The notes under the pieces were generated by a model that saw nothing but the letters and a program-made list of their open reading frames with translations, searched no databases and was not told the DNA's origin. The position numbers and the translations under genes were made by a program. A DNA stretch of 64,000 nt. Origin: Silvimonas soli (GTDB taxonomy: Bacteria > Pseudomonadota > Gammaproteobacteria > Burkholderiales > Chitinibacteraceae). The stretch's first letter is position 1, and each line of letters opens with the position of its first letter. The stretch covers positions 2,232,001-2,296,000 of the forward strand of contig NZ_CP106736.1 in NCBI RefSeq assembly GCF_030035605.1, read 5' to 3'. Shown here piece after piece: positions 1-7,272 of the stretch.

Positions 1-947
1 CCATATACGGCATGAATTTCTACAATCCCGTCTGCCAGTGGTTGAACCGTTTCGCTAGCTTGGCCGCGCATCAAACTAGTCATGTGTAAAAGATCATAAC
101 TGTACAAAGTGTTGTAAGCGCCAGCAGTTATAGCAACAAATCGCGGAGCATTGGTGGTTGAACCCGGCGTAGCAGAATTTAAATTGCCAATTGACATTAA
201 TTCGCCGGTTGTTCCCGGGACGTTACCGATACCGGTAGTTGACGAATGTAAAGAACCACCAAGACTCAGAGTTACGGGGCCGATATAGCTTGTAATAGCG
301 GCAGAGGAAAGTTGGTCTACATAACAGTTACCGTTGTTGCCGGTTGTTAAAGCAGTGGGGGCTGCTGCCAGAATAATATCGTTAGCCGAAAAATTTGCCG
401 AATTGGGCACACTTACAGAACCAGAAGTCGGCGCTGTCGCTGTAAGATAAGTCTGGTATTCGGCTACGCCACCATTACCAGCCATTACCACCAGAATATC
501 TGAGGCTGGAGCGGCATTATTTAGCGGATTAACGAATGATGACCCTCCCTTGTCTATCAAAACAGGCGCTAATCGATAGGTACTGATATCCGCAGTGAGA
601 TTATCAAATGGCGCAGGTAAAGCTGCGACTGGAGGTAAAATTGAAATACCAGCCTGATTTATGGCACTAAGGGCGCAACCATAAGTAGTTGCAGGATCGC
701 CAGAAAATCCGGTCCCCGCACTGCGAATTAGTTGGTCAGCCTGGAATAATGCGTATGAACCAGCTTGGTCCATATCCCCGACGGACACAATAGTACGTTT
801 ACGTCCTTCATTTGCTTTCAATACGGAAAATATAATCAGAGAGACGATCAAACCAATAACTAGCGCAATCATTAGCTCCATTACGCTAAAGCCATGTTCA
901 TCGTTCTTACGCAAAACAAGTGGTCTGTTATTTTGCTTGAGGCTCAT
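1..947 (-). CDS. pilW: PilW-like minor type IV pilin (3' end outside window)
   Basis: The reverse-strand frame opens with ATG at 947-945 and stays open to the window edge, so the C-terminus is missing. The N-terminus has a prepilin leader ending in Gly before FSVMELMIALVIGL, the class III signal cleaved and methylated by PilD, followed by one hydrophobic helix. The rest is a long Ser/Thr/Gly-rich domain typical of PilW, a minor pseudopilin that primes type IV pilus assembly at the inner membrane. The start overlaps the pilV stop by four bases (ATGA), so the two are translationally coupled. PilX and PilY1 would be expected next, beyond position 1. The assignment as PilW rests on leader, size and order in the operon. 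Confidence 0.85.
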   Translation of the reverse strand, partial: MSLKQNNRPLVLRKNDEHGFSVMELMIALVIGLIVSLIIFSVLKANEGRKRTIVSVGDMDQAGSYALFQADQLIRSAGTGFSGDPATTYGCALSAINQAGISILPPVAALPAPFDNLTADISTYRLAPVLIDKGGSSFVNPLNNAAPASDILVVMAGNGGVAEYQTYLTATAPTSGSVSVPNSANFSANDIILAAAPTALTTGNNGNCYVDQLSSAAITSYIGPVTLSLGGSLHSSTTGIGNVPGTTGELMSIGNLNSATPGSTTNAPRFVAITAGAYNTLYSYDLLHMTSLMRGQASETVQPLADGIVEIHAVY

Positions 948-1354
948 TGAATAACTACCTGCGTTGAATATGAACTTGTCTTTGTGCTTTTTGGTTCTTG
1001 CCATGTCACCGTAACAGTTGCGGTGTTGGTGGCTACATTTGTAACAACCGTTCCAACTCCATTAGGTAAGGGAGAGAGCCCACCCGCAGTATTGGTCGCT
1101 GCCGCTGCACCAATCGGGATCTGGTTTTGCCAAGCAGTGATTTGTGCCGGAATATTGACCGTCTGATTTGCCCACATTTGTGAAATTATCTCATTTGCGA
1201 ATAGAGCAGCTCTGGTGCGATTCTCCGAAGATGTAGTGGTCCTCGATGCAACAGTAACTGCGGCTACCAGCCCAATTACACCAATAGAAAATACCAATAT
1301 CGCTATCAACACTTCCAAGAGCATGAAACCGGTCTGTTTTTTGGCGGATTGCAT
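944..1354 (-). CDS. pilV: Type IV pilus minor pilin PilV
   Basis: A short leader (MQSAKKQTG) precedes FMLLEVLIAILVFSIG, the prepilin peptidase site and helix with the conserved Glu at +5. The total of about 136 residues is right for PilV-type pseudopilins (N-methylation domain, PulG/PilV class). A TTG 24 bases upstream (1378) also opens the frame and overlaps the previous stop, but it has no ribosome binding site. The ATG at 1354 has AGGT eight bases ahead and gives a leader of normal length, so I chose it. It lies between fimT and pilW in one operon and probably forms part of the pilus-tip priming complex. Confidence 0.85.
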   Translation of the reverse strand: MQSAKKQTGFMLLEVLIAILVFSIGVIGLVAAVTVASRTTTSSENRTRAALFANEIISQMWANQTVNIPAQITAWQNQIPIGAAAATNTAGGLSPLPNGVGTVVTNVATNTATVTVTWQEPKSTKTSSYSTQVVIQ

Positions 1355-1374
1355 GTTATGTACCTGAAAGTTAA

Positions 1375-1986
1375 TCAATACGAAGAATTAGCAAAGCAAC
1401 CATCTGGATTGGATGATGAATAGACTTTAGCGGGATCACACATTCTCACCGCGCCGGCGGAGCTGACGGTCACTTGGAGCGGGCGATCAGCAGGATTCCC
1501 GCTGATTGCGCTGCTATCCACTGTATAAGCCAAAACGCCGTTACCTGTGGCTGGGATGCTACAACCAGCTGCTGACGACAATCTGCCCATTGCATTGAAG
1601 CAAACAGTTACTGGGCCGTTGACAGTCACACTGGCGGTACCCAAGCTACCGCCCTGCAAATAAGCGGTATTTTCGCCGGCCATTAAAGTAACTGTTTGCG
1701 TAAACCAGTTTGTCCCACTTGCGCTGAGCGCTGCTCCAGACGGAATATTTCCCGCAGAGGGATTAGCAGTGGTCAGCGATAATGTTACGACCCTATTGAG
1801 TTGGGTGGCGTTGGCTTTAGCAGTGCGCAATGCATTTTGCAGGCTTTCGGCTGCAGTACGAGTACGTGTATTTTGGATCCATGTACCAAAGGCGGGAATG
1901 GCCAGCCACAAAAGAATGCATGAAATTGCTATGGCAATCATAAATTCAATGAGCGTAAATCCATGCTCGCCACCTTTGTTCAGCAT
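1375..1986 (-). CDS. fimT: FimT/GspH-family pseudopilin
   Basis: A 203-residue protein with leader MLNKGGEHG before FTLIEFMIAIAISCILLWLA, then AIPAFGTWIQNTRTRTAAESL, the spacing and helix pattern of the GspH/FimT family. The C-terminal domain is a Gly/Ala/Ser-rich beta domain with two Cys near the end (MCDP, GCFANS) that could form the disulfide loop common in these proteins. It overlaps the stop of the upstream pilin gene by seven bases. Role: minor pilin, and in several species FimT takes part in DNA uptake through the pilus; that function is from family knowledge, not shown here. Confidence 0.85.
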   Translation of the reverse strand: MLNKGGEHGFTLIEFMIAIAISCILLWLAIPAFGTWIQNTRTRTAAESLQNALRTAKANATQLNRVVTLSLTTANPSAGNIPSGAALSASGTNWFTQTVTLMAGENTAYLQGGSLGTASVTVNGPVTVCFNAMGRLSSAAGCSIPATGNGVLAYTVDSSAISGNPADRPLQVTVSSAGAVRMCDPAKVYSSSNPDGCFANSSY

Positions 1987-2474
1987 GTTGTAGCCCCTTT
2001 AGTCGTGGACCAACAACTTCCTGCAATTGCTGTGCTACCCCAAGCAGGGCCAAAGGTAGTCGTCTTGGTGTCAGTTTGATCTACCGTATATGTAAAACCG
2101 GCAAGTGAACCGGTAGCTACTACCGGTACAGCTTGAAGGGTGTAAGTGGTCGCAGTAATTGCAGAGCATGAGACGATAAAGTCGCCAAACGTTCGCGAAT
2201 TTGCGGGACCATCGCAAGGAGCAAGAACAGCTGCTGAGGCGTCGGTATAGACCCGGTTGTCTTGAAAATATTGTTCCATCGCTGCTTGCATCGCACTTAA
2301 GCCATTGATTGCGTTAGCCAATTTTGAACGAATAACGTAATTTTGATAGGAAGGAATGGCTATAGAGGTAAGGATTGCTACAACGGCAACAGTAATCATC
2401 AGCTCAACCAGTGTAAATCCGGCTGTGCGGTGGTGTTTTTTTCCAGACGTCTTGTAAAGGTTTTGCTGTGTCAT
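1980..2474 (-). CDS. Type IV pilin, PilE-like
   Basis: The first gene of the reverse-strand operon, 164 residues. A rather long, His/Lys-rich leader ends at TAG before FTLVELMITVAVVAILTSIA, followed by IPSYQNYVIRSK, a textbook type IV pilin N-terminal helix. A Cys pair (APCDGP, VSCSAI) and a second pair near the C-terminus (GSCWST, ATTC) suggest disulfide-bonded loops. AAGGTG lies about nine bases before the ATG. It could be a PilE-type minor pilin or a competence-type pilin rather than the major fibre subunit, because it heads a minor-pilin operon in the fimT-pilV-pilW order. I could not find a convincing sigma54 site upstream. Confidence 0.85.
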   Translation of the reverse strand: MTQQNLYKTSGKKHHRTAGFTLVELMITVAVVAILTSIAIPSYQNYVIRSKLANAINGLSAMQAAMEQYFQDNRVYTDASAAVLAPCDGPANSRTFGDFIVSCSAITATTYTLQAVPVVATGSLAGFTYTVDQTDTKTTTFGPAWGSTAIAGSCWSTTKGATTC

Positions 2475-2962
2475 AGGTATTACACCTTATGAATATTGGG
2501 AAATTCTCTGCTCAGCACAGCAGACGATATCTATAAAAACTGATTACCGATCGTTCTCACTGCCACTAGACATGTCATTTTTGCGCTAGCCGCTGTTTAA
2601 AAGGATATGGCATCGACCGCGAAGAAGACATGCGCATCATCGCTTCATGATCGAATATTAGAACAAAGTGTTATGAGAATGCATTTGCGACAGACGAATG
2701 TCAGAAAAAGCAACATCAACGGCTTGTTTTCCTCCCCTCGCTGAGCATCCAAAGGAAATTCTGACAAAAAAATAATAATTCCTGTCAATTTTTGACAGTA
2801 AATACGGATAGGTAAGGAGGCGGGATAGGTAACCACTGGCAGGTCTTGTCGGGATGCTTCAACTTTTTGATAGTGAATCGCGCAGTGCTGAAGGGAGAAG
2901 GATTGAGGTCTATTGAGGGTACGAAATAAAGCTTGCAGGATGCTGTTGTATAAGACGGTTAC
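2475..2962. other. Non-coding gap upstream of the pilin operon
   Basis: About 490 bp between the convergently oriented end of the thioredoxin-like gene and the pilin operon start. It should contain the pilin operon promoter and the terminator of the thioredoxin-like gene. I saw no clear -24/-12 (TGGCAC-N5-TTGC) element; a TGGCA on the reverse strand near 2562-2566 lacks the TTGC partner. A short open frame inside (2645-2836 on the reverse strand) has no ribosome binding site and no recognisable protein character, so I treat it as chance. Confidence 0.5.
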
Positions 2963-3451
2963 TCAAATTAACAGAGTGATTTCTTTTTCAAGTTCGGTTT
3001 TATTGATCGTGCCCAAATAACGTTTGACAATTCTCCCCTGCTTATCAATTAAAAAACTCGTCGGAGTAAGACTAACGTCGCCAAACGCTTTGGCTATATT
3101 TCCGCTCAGATCATGAGTAATGATAAATGGCATTTTTTGCTGGCTGACAAAATTCTGAACATAAAGCTGCGGGTCGTATTGCATAGCTACAGATAAAGTT
3201 TCGTAGCCTTTTGGCCCAAACTTGTTTTGTAGCGACCCCAGATTAGCCATTTCTTCAACGCACCCTGGACAGGTAGTTGCCCAAAAGTTGACCAGTACCA
3301 CTTTTCCTTTCATGGAAGCCAGGTTACTGGTGGTGCCTTGTAAGGTGGTGTAGTCAACTTCAGGAGCCAATTTTCTGCTGTCTTGGGTTAGCAGAATTGC
3401 TGCTGTGATCAAGACAACAACTACAGGAACAAGCCAGTACAGACGTTTCAT
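2963..3451 (-). CDS. TlpA/ResA-like membrane-anchored thioredoxin
   Basis: 162 residues: an N-terminal membrane anchor or uncleaved signal (residues 5-21), then a periplasmic thioredoxin fold of the AhpC-TSA/Redoxin type. The active site is CPGC at residues 61-64 in the context NFWATTCPGCVEEM, and the cis-Pro loop is TPTSFLID. The family reduces periplasmic disulfides, for example in cytochrome c maturation, often using electrons from DsbD/CcdA. The gene stands alone and faces away from the GTPase gene, with no cytochrome maturation genes nearby, so the specific substrate is unknown. Confidence 0.85.
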   Translation of the reverse strand: MKRLYWLVPVVVVLITAAILLTQDSRKLAPEVDYTTLQGTTSNLASMKGKVVLVNFWATTCPGCVEEMANLGSLQNKFGPKGYETLSVAMQYDPQLYVQNFVSQQKMPFIITHDLSGNIAKAFGDVSLTPTSFLIDKQGRIVKRYLGTINKTELEKEITLLI

Positions 3452-3565
3452 GGTGATTCTTTAACGTTAGGGCTGAAGGAAAAACCATTTGGTGAACAGG
3501 TTTTCACTTAAACAACAATATTGGATAAGAAGATACAAGAATAGATAATAAGGAGTGACCTTTTC

Positions 3566-3718
3566 TGTGGATAACCTTATTTTCTGTTATCGATCAGCAT
3601 GTTATTACGGTTCAAGGGTTGTATTCAAGTTGCGTATGGCCTGTGGATAGTTTGGGGGTGCTTTCGGGCGGTTGCCGGGCGGGGGGAGTTATCCCCTGGT
3701 CCACTGTTTTTTTCCACA
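3566..3718. promoter_or_regulatory. Cluster of DnaA-box-like sites
   Basis: Three 9-mers match or nearly match TTATCCACA: TGTGGATAA at 3566-3574 (perfect, reverse orientation), TGTGGATAG at 3642-3650 (one mismatch) and TTTTCCACA at 3710-3718 (one mismatch). TTATCCCCT just before the last is a weaker fourth. They sit in the 350-bp gap between two divergent genes. Such clusters occur at origins and in DnaA-regulated or DnaA-titrating loci. No dnaA, dnaN, rpmH or AT-rich unwinding element is visible, so I do not call an origin. Confidence 0.4.
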
Positions 3719-3758
3719 GGCCATGTGATTGATTTCATTAGGGCTTTGTGAACAAAGG

Positions 3759-3764
3759 TATAAT
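3759..3764 (+). promoter_or_regulatory. Probable -10 element (TATAAT) for rbgA
   Basis: A perfect TATAAT sits 36 bases ahead of the rbgA ATG. The -35 is poor: TTCATT is 19 bp upstream and TTGATT 24 bp upstream. It is the only good -10 in the gap and overlaps the downstream edge of the DnaA-box-like cluster. Confidence 0.5.
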
Positions 3765-3799
3765 CCAACGCTTTTTTGCTTCACAGAAGGGGACGTCCG

Positions 3800-4720
3800 A
3801 TGGCGATCCAGTGGTATCCCGGGCACATGAACGCTGCCCGCAAGGCGGTGGAAGAAACCATCGGCAAGGTAGATATGGTGATCGAGATCGTCGATGCCCG
3901 TCTGCCGCTGTCCAGCAGCAACCCCATGCTCGAAGTCTTGCGCAAGAGTCGGCAGCGGCCAGCGCTGAAAATTTTGAACAAAGCTGATCTGGCTGATCCG
4001 GTGCAGAACAAAGTCTGGCTGGAATGGTTCAAGGCGCAACCGAACACTGCGTCGTTGCTGCTGGGTGACGACAAGAAGCCTGGCGACGTGAAGAAGATCG
4101 CGCAGTTGTGTCGCGAACTGGCACCCCATCGCACCGGAATGGAAAAACCGTTGCGGGCGCTGATCGTGGGGATCCCCAACGTTGGCAAATCGACGCTAAT
4201 TAACACGCTGATGAATCGCAAGGTCGCCAAGGTGGCGGATACGCCTGGTGTGACCAAACGGCAGCAGCGGGTAGAAACGCTTGACGGCGTGATCCTTTAC
4301 GACACCCCAGGTTTGCTGTGGCCACGGATCGAGCGGGAAGAATCCGGTCTGCGGCTGGCATTGGCCGGGTCGGTAGGTCGTAATGCGTTCCACGAGACGG
4401 AGGTAGCGTGGTTTGGCGTGCAAACCTGGATCGAGCGCTACCCGGAATTGCTGAAGGCCCGGTTCAAGCTGGCTGATCTTGACGGCGGTTTCGAGCAGAT
4501 TTTCGAGAAAATTGGCCGCAAGCGTGGAGCGATCCTGCCTGGTGGCGTGCTGGATGAACAGAAAACCGCTGAGTTGATTTTGACGGAGTTTCGCTCGGGC
4601 AACTTGGGTCGGATCACGCTGGAAACACCGGAGGATTTCATTGCTCCACCACAGCCAATCCGCCAAACCGACTACACCCATGCGGGCAGCAAGGGTGAAG
4701 ACGAGGAAGAACAGGAGTGA
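3800..4720 (+). CDS. rbgA: Ribosome biogenesis GTPase RbgA/YlqF
   Basis: 306 residues of the circularly permuted GTPase family: G4 (NKAD, residues 60-63) comes before G1 (GIPNVGKST, 124-132) and G3 (DTPG, 168-171). The start MAIQWYPGHM is the family signature, so I place it at the ATG preceded by AGAAGGGG rather than at an in-frame TTG 24 bases upstream. RbgA acts in late maturation of the 50S subunit. The C-terminal part carries the RNA-binding YlqF extension and ends in an acidic tail (EDEEEQE). The stop overlaps the next gene's GTG start. Confidence 0.93.
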   Translation: MAIQWYPGHMNAARKAVEETIGKVDMVIEIVDARLPLSSSNPMLEVLRKSRQRPALKILNKADLADPVQNKVWLEWFKAQPNTASLLLGDDKKPGDVKKIAQLCRELAPHRTGMEKPLRALIVGIPNVGKSTLINTLMNRKVAKVADTPGVTKRQQRVETLDGVILYDTPGLLWPRIEREESGLRLALAGSVGRNAFHETEVAWFGVQTWIERYPELLKARFKLADLDGGFEQIFEKIGRKRGAILPGGVLDEQKTAELILTEFRSGNLGRITLETPEDFIAPPQPIRQTDYTHAGSKGEDEEEQE

Positions 4721-5571
4721 TTCGGGTTTGGTGTTTCGCGCTGCTGCTGGCCGTGCCGGTTTTCGGTTTTGCCAGTGTGGAAGCAAAGGACGATAACGGT
4801 CAGATCATTCGTTTACCCCAGCCAGCACAACGGGTGATTACCTTGGCGCCGCATGCAACGGAACTGGTTGCGGCATTGCGACCCGCTGCGCTGGTGGCGG
4901 TGGATACGGCCAGTGACTACCCGGCTAGCGTCAAAAAGTTGCCTAAAGTGGCCGATTTTCAGAGTCTGAATATCGAGGCCGTCTTGGGGGTTCATCCGGA
5001 TCTGGTCGTAGTTTGGGAAAGCCAGGCGGTGAGCCAGTCGGTTGCACAATTGATTCGCCAGCATATTCCGGTGTTTGTCAGCCGGCCACAAACGCCACTG
5101 GATGTCGCGTCCAGCCTGCGCCGCCTTGGGCGGTTGCTGGGCCAGGATGCGGTGGCAGACCAATTGGCGCGACAGCAGGAGAGCCGTTATCAGGCTTTGC
5201 GTCAGCGTTATCGGTCGGCAAATCCGGTCAAGGTTTTTTTGCAGGTAAGCGAACAGCCGCTACTAACGTTGTCCAGGCAGAGTTTTCTCGGTCAGGCACT
5301 GGCCGATTGCGGTGCGATTACGCCGTATGCGGATGCCAAAACTGAGGCGCCGCAAGTCAGCACCGAAGTGGTGTTAGCGTTCGCTCCGGACTTGATCCTG
5401 AGCACTGGCCCAACCGATACACTGAAAATGTGGCGAGCCTGGCCGCAAATTCCGGCGGTAAAAAACCGTCATTTGCTCGGATTGGAGGGTGATCAGTTCG
5501 TGCGGCCGGGGCCACGTCTGATTGAAGGCATGCAGACTTTGTGTGCGGCCGTCGATGCCCTCAGGCGCTGA
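4717..5571 (+). CDS. Periplasmic ABC-type substrate-binding protein, BtuF/FecB-like
   Basis: 284 residues with a Sec signal peptide (hydrophobic stretch residues 5-20, cleavage near FAS-VEA), then a PF01497-type fold: PQPAQRVITLAPHATELVAA and the conserved NIEAVLGVHPDLVVVW. That is typical of cobalamin- or ferrisiderophore-binding proteins, and the start resembles BtuF. The GTG start overlaps the rbgA stop (GTGA). No permease or ATPase gene lies next to it, so the transporter it serves must be elsewhere. Ligand is inferred as vitamin B12 or another corrinoid; a siderophore remains possible. Confidence 0.8.
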   Translation: MIRVWCFALLLAVPVFGFASVEAKDDNGQIIRLPQPAQRVITLAPHATELVAALRPAALVAVDTASDYPASVKKLPKVADFQSLNIEAVLGVHPDLVVVWESQAVSQSVAQLIRQHIPVFVSRPQTPLDVASSLRRLGRLLGQDAVADQLARQQESRYQALRQRYRSANPVKVFLQVSEQPLLTLSRQSFLGQALADCGAITPYADAKTEAPQVSTEVVLAFAPDLILSTGPTDTLKMWRAWPQIPAVKNRHLLGLEGDQFVRPGPRLIEGMQTLCAAVDALRR

Positions 5572-5698
5572 AATATGCGAATTTACGGCTTTTGAAGTCG
5601 TAAACAGCGTGGTTTGCCGCACAACAATACGTTACAGCCCAGCAAGCTTGCCTTAGATGTCATAGAATCCCACAGAATTAAAACCGCGATGGGTCGAC

Positions 5699-5899
5699 AT
5701 GGACGCCGAACTCGCCACTCTTGAAGAAAAAATCCACATGTTGGCGCGCATTGTCACGGCCTTGCGCAGTGATAACCACCAACTGCGCCAGGAAATTCTG
5801 GCTGCGGCGCAACTGAATCAGCAACTGGTCAGCAAGCTCGATGAAACAAAATTGCGGGTCAGCGCGTTGATTGAGCGTTTGCCGGAGGATGAAGCATGA
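5699..5899 (+). CDS. Small coiled-coil protein upstream of ZapA (ZapB-like, TIGR02449 type)
   Basis: 66 residues forming almost entirely one coiled coil: regular Leu/Ile heptads in LEEKIHMLARIVTALRSDNH and on through LDETKLRVSALIERL. Small proteins of this kind are commonly encoded immediately upstream of zapA and resemble ZapB, a FtsZ-ring coiled-coil factor. The ATG directly follows GGGTCGAC. Its TGA overlaps the zapA ATG by four bases, so the two are very likely co-translated. Function in division is inferred from neighbour and shape. Confidence 0.8.
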   Translation: MDAELATLEEKIHMLARIVTALRSDNHQLRQEILAAAQLNQQLVSKLDETKLRVSALIERLPEDEA

Positions 5900-6201
5900 G
5901 CCAGATCAAGCAGCTTGATGTGTCAATCATGGGCCGCGAGTTTCGCGTAGCCTGCCCGGATGACGAAGAAGAAACATTGCTTCAGGCCGTTGAGGTGCTT
6001 AACGGCAAAATGCACGAGATCCGTGAGAGCGGCAAAGTGATTGGCATCGAGAAGATTGCGATCATGGCCGCACTCAACATTGCGCATGAATATCTCCACG
6101 TGAAAGCAGGTGGTTTTGACATTGGTGCGTATCGGCGTAGAATCTCGGACATGAACGCTACGGTGGATGCGGTGCTCAAGGGACAGACAGAACTGTTCTA
6201 G
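5896..6201 (+). CDS. zapA: Cell division protein ZapA
   Basis: 101 residues with the ZapA pattern: N-terminal beta domain (LDVSIMGREFRVACPDDEEE) that binds FtsZ, then a long helix (LNIAHEYL and following) for dimer/tetramer formation. ZapA bundles FtsZ filaments at the septum. The ATG overlaps the preceding coiled-coil gene. Immediately downstream are the 6S RNA gene and fau, the arrangement seen in many gamma- and betaproteobacteria. Confidence 0.93.
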   Translation: MSQIKQLDVSIMGREFRVACPDDEEETLLQAVEVLNGKMHEIRESGKVIGIEKIAIMAALNIAHEYLHVKAGGFDIGAYRRRISDMNATVDAVLKGQTELF

Positions 6202-6236
6202 GCATAGTGAGCGCAAACCCTTCTACCTGCGACGAT

Positions 6237-6416
6237 TGCTTTCCTGCGGTGTTCGATTACGGTTCTAATTTCCTTGAACCTAGCTTATCCTTCGGTCGCC
6301 AGCCACGAAGCGCCTGTTGTGAGCATTCCTCGTTGAATGCACCTGATGGCGCACGGCCAGCGGCCCCTTGAACCTCCGGGTTCAGGATATGAACCGACCG
6401 GCACTCGCGGGAAGCC
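6237..6416 (+). ncRNA. ssrS: 6S RNA (SsrS)
   Basis: The zapA-fau gap folds as a 6S RNA. The closing stem pairs GCTTTCCTGCGG (6238-6249) with CGCGGGAAGC (6406-6415). The 3' side has the typical CCTTGAACCTCCGGGTTCAG hairpin followed by GATATGAACCG, close to the E. coli CCTTGAACCAAGGGTTCAAG motif. The 5' arm includes GTTCG after the closing stem, and the central part (GCCTGTTGTGAGCAT) resembles the open bubble. 6S RNA mimics an open promoter and holds sigma70 RNA polymerase in stationary phase. The exact ends are estimates from the stem; processing could shift them by several bases. Confidence 0.88.
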
Positions 6417-6452
6417 CCCCTCTTCAAGTATCCGCACCGATCCCTGTGATCC

Positions 6453-7046
6453 ATGTCTGCAAATCCGGATAAAGCCGCCCTCCGGCGCACGCTGCGCCAA
6501 CGCCGCGCGGCTCTGGATATCGCCTCCCGACGCCAAGCCAGTCTTGCCATCATGCAACGAGCTCTGCAAAACGGTTATTTGCGCCGCGGTTCGCGCATCG
6601 CCGTTTATGCGCCGATGGGCAGCGAGCTATCTACCTGGCCGCTGATTTTGCGGGCGATCCAGGCCGGATGTCAGGTATTTTTGCCGCAAATTCCCCGCCG
6701 TGGCCGGCAAATGCGGTTCGTCCGCTTTGACGAAACCGTCAGTTGGCGTCGCGATCAGTTCAATATTCCGGTGCCAATACACCCGCAAACCTGTGTAGCA
6801 CGTGATTTATCCCTGGTATTCGTGCCGTTGGTCGGGTTTGACCTGCGACTGGCGCGGCTGGGCCAAGGTGGCGGCTACTACGATACAACCTTCCATTTCC
6901 GCCGCTCACGCAAGATCTGGAAAAAGCCCCGGCTGATTGGTTTGGCTTACGAATGCCAGCGGGTAAAGGCTTTGCCCGTGGAACCGTGGGATTTACATCT
7001 AGATGAAATCATTACTGAAAACAACACCTATCGGCCTCCTGCGTAG
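6453..7046 (+). CDS. fau: 5-formyltetrahydrofolate cyclo-ligase
   Basis: 197 residues. Hallmarks are the N-terminal KAALRRTLRQRRAAL helix (phosphate-binding Lys/Arg) and the C-terminal FDLRLARLGQGGGYYDTTF loop that binds ATP and folate. The enzyme converts 5-formyl-THF to 5,10-methenyl-THF using ATP. It lies directly after the 6S RNA gene, and in other bacteria the two are co-transcribed. The ATG begins only 37 bases after the predicted RNA end. Confidence 0.92.
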   Translation: MSANPDKAALRRTLRQRRAALDIASRRQASLAIMQRALQNGYLRRGSRIAVYAPMGSELSTWPLILRAIQAGCQVFLPQIPRRGRQMRFVRFDETVSWRRDQFNIPVPIHPQTCVARDLSLVFVPLVGFDLRLARLGQGGGYYDTTFHFRRSRKIWKKPRLIGLAYECQRVKALPVEPWDLHLDEIITENNTYRPPA

Positions 7047-7272
7047 GCGGTTGGGGTGGTTTTTCCAAGTCATATTCCGGTCAGCCTGGATTTCCATGAC
7101 AGAAAGCCAACATGACAATGGGAAAAATTTCACTGATCTCTCGCGTATGAAGCTCTAAACTACGAAGCAGTGTCGATACCCGAACGCGGGCTGAATGCCG
7201 GTTTTGCCAAAGCAAGCCGGCTTTACTGCATCCGGAAGATCGGAAAAAGCTTAGAAAAACCTTGAGGTTGCC
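7047..7272. promoter_or_regulatory. Upstream region of the fused PTS gene with an imperfect palindrome
   Basis: 226 bp expected to carry the PTS promoter. GCCGGTTTTGC (7197-7207) and GCAAGCCGGC (7212-7221) form an inverted repeat with a 4-base centre. It could be an operator or a leader hairpin, as there is no T-run to support termination. It is not the same sequence as the palindrome ahead of the permease gene at 9876. I could not assign a -35/-10 pair with confidence. Confidence 0.4.

Noticed and set aside
2475..2962. Sigma54 promoter for the pilin operon
   Set aside because: A TGGCA on the reverse strand has no TTGC at the required spacing.
5572..5698. Sigma70 promoter for the zapB-like/zapA unit
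   Set aside because: TAGAAT near 5663 has no -35 at acceptable spacing.
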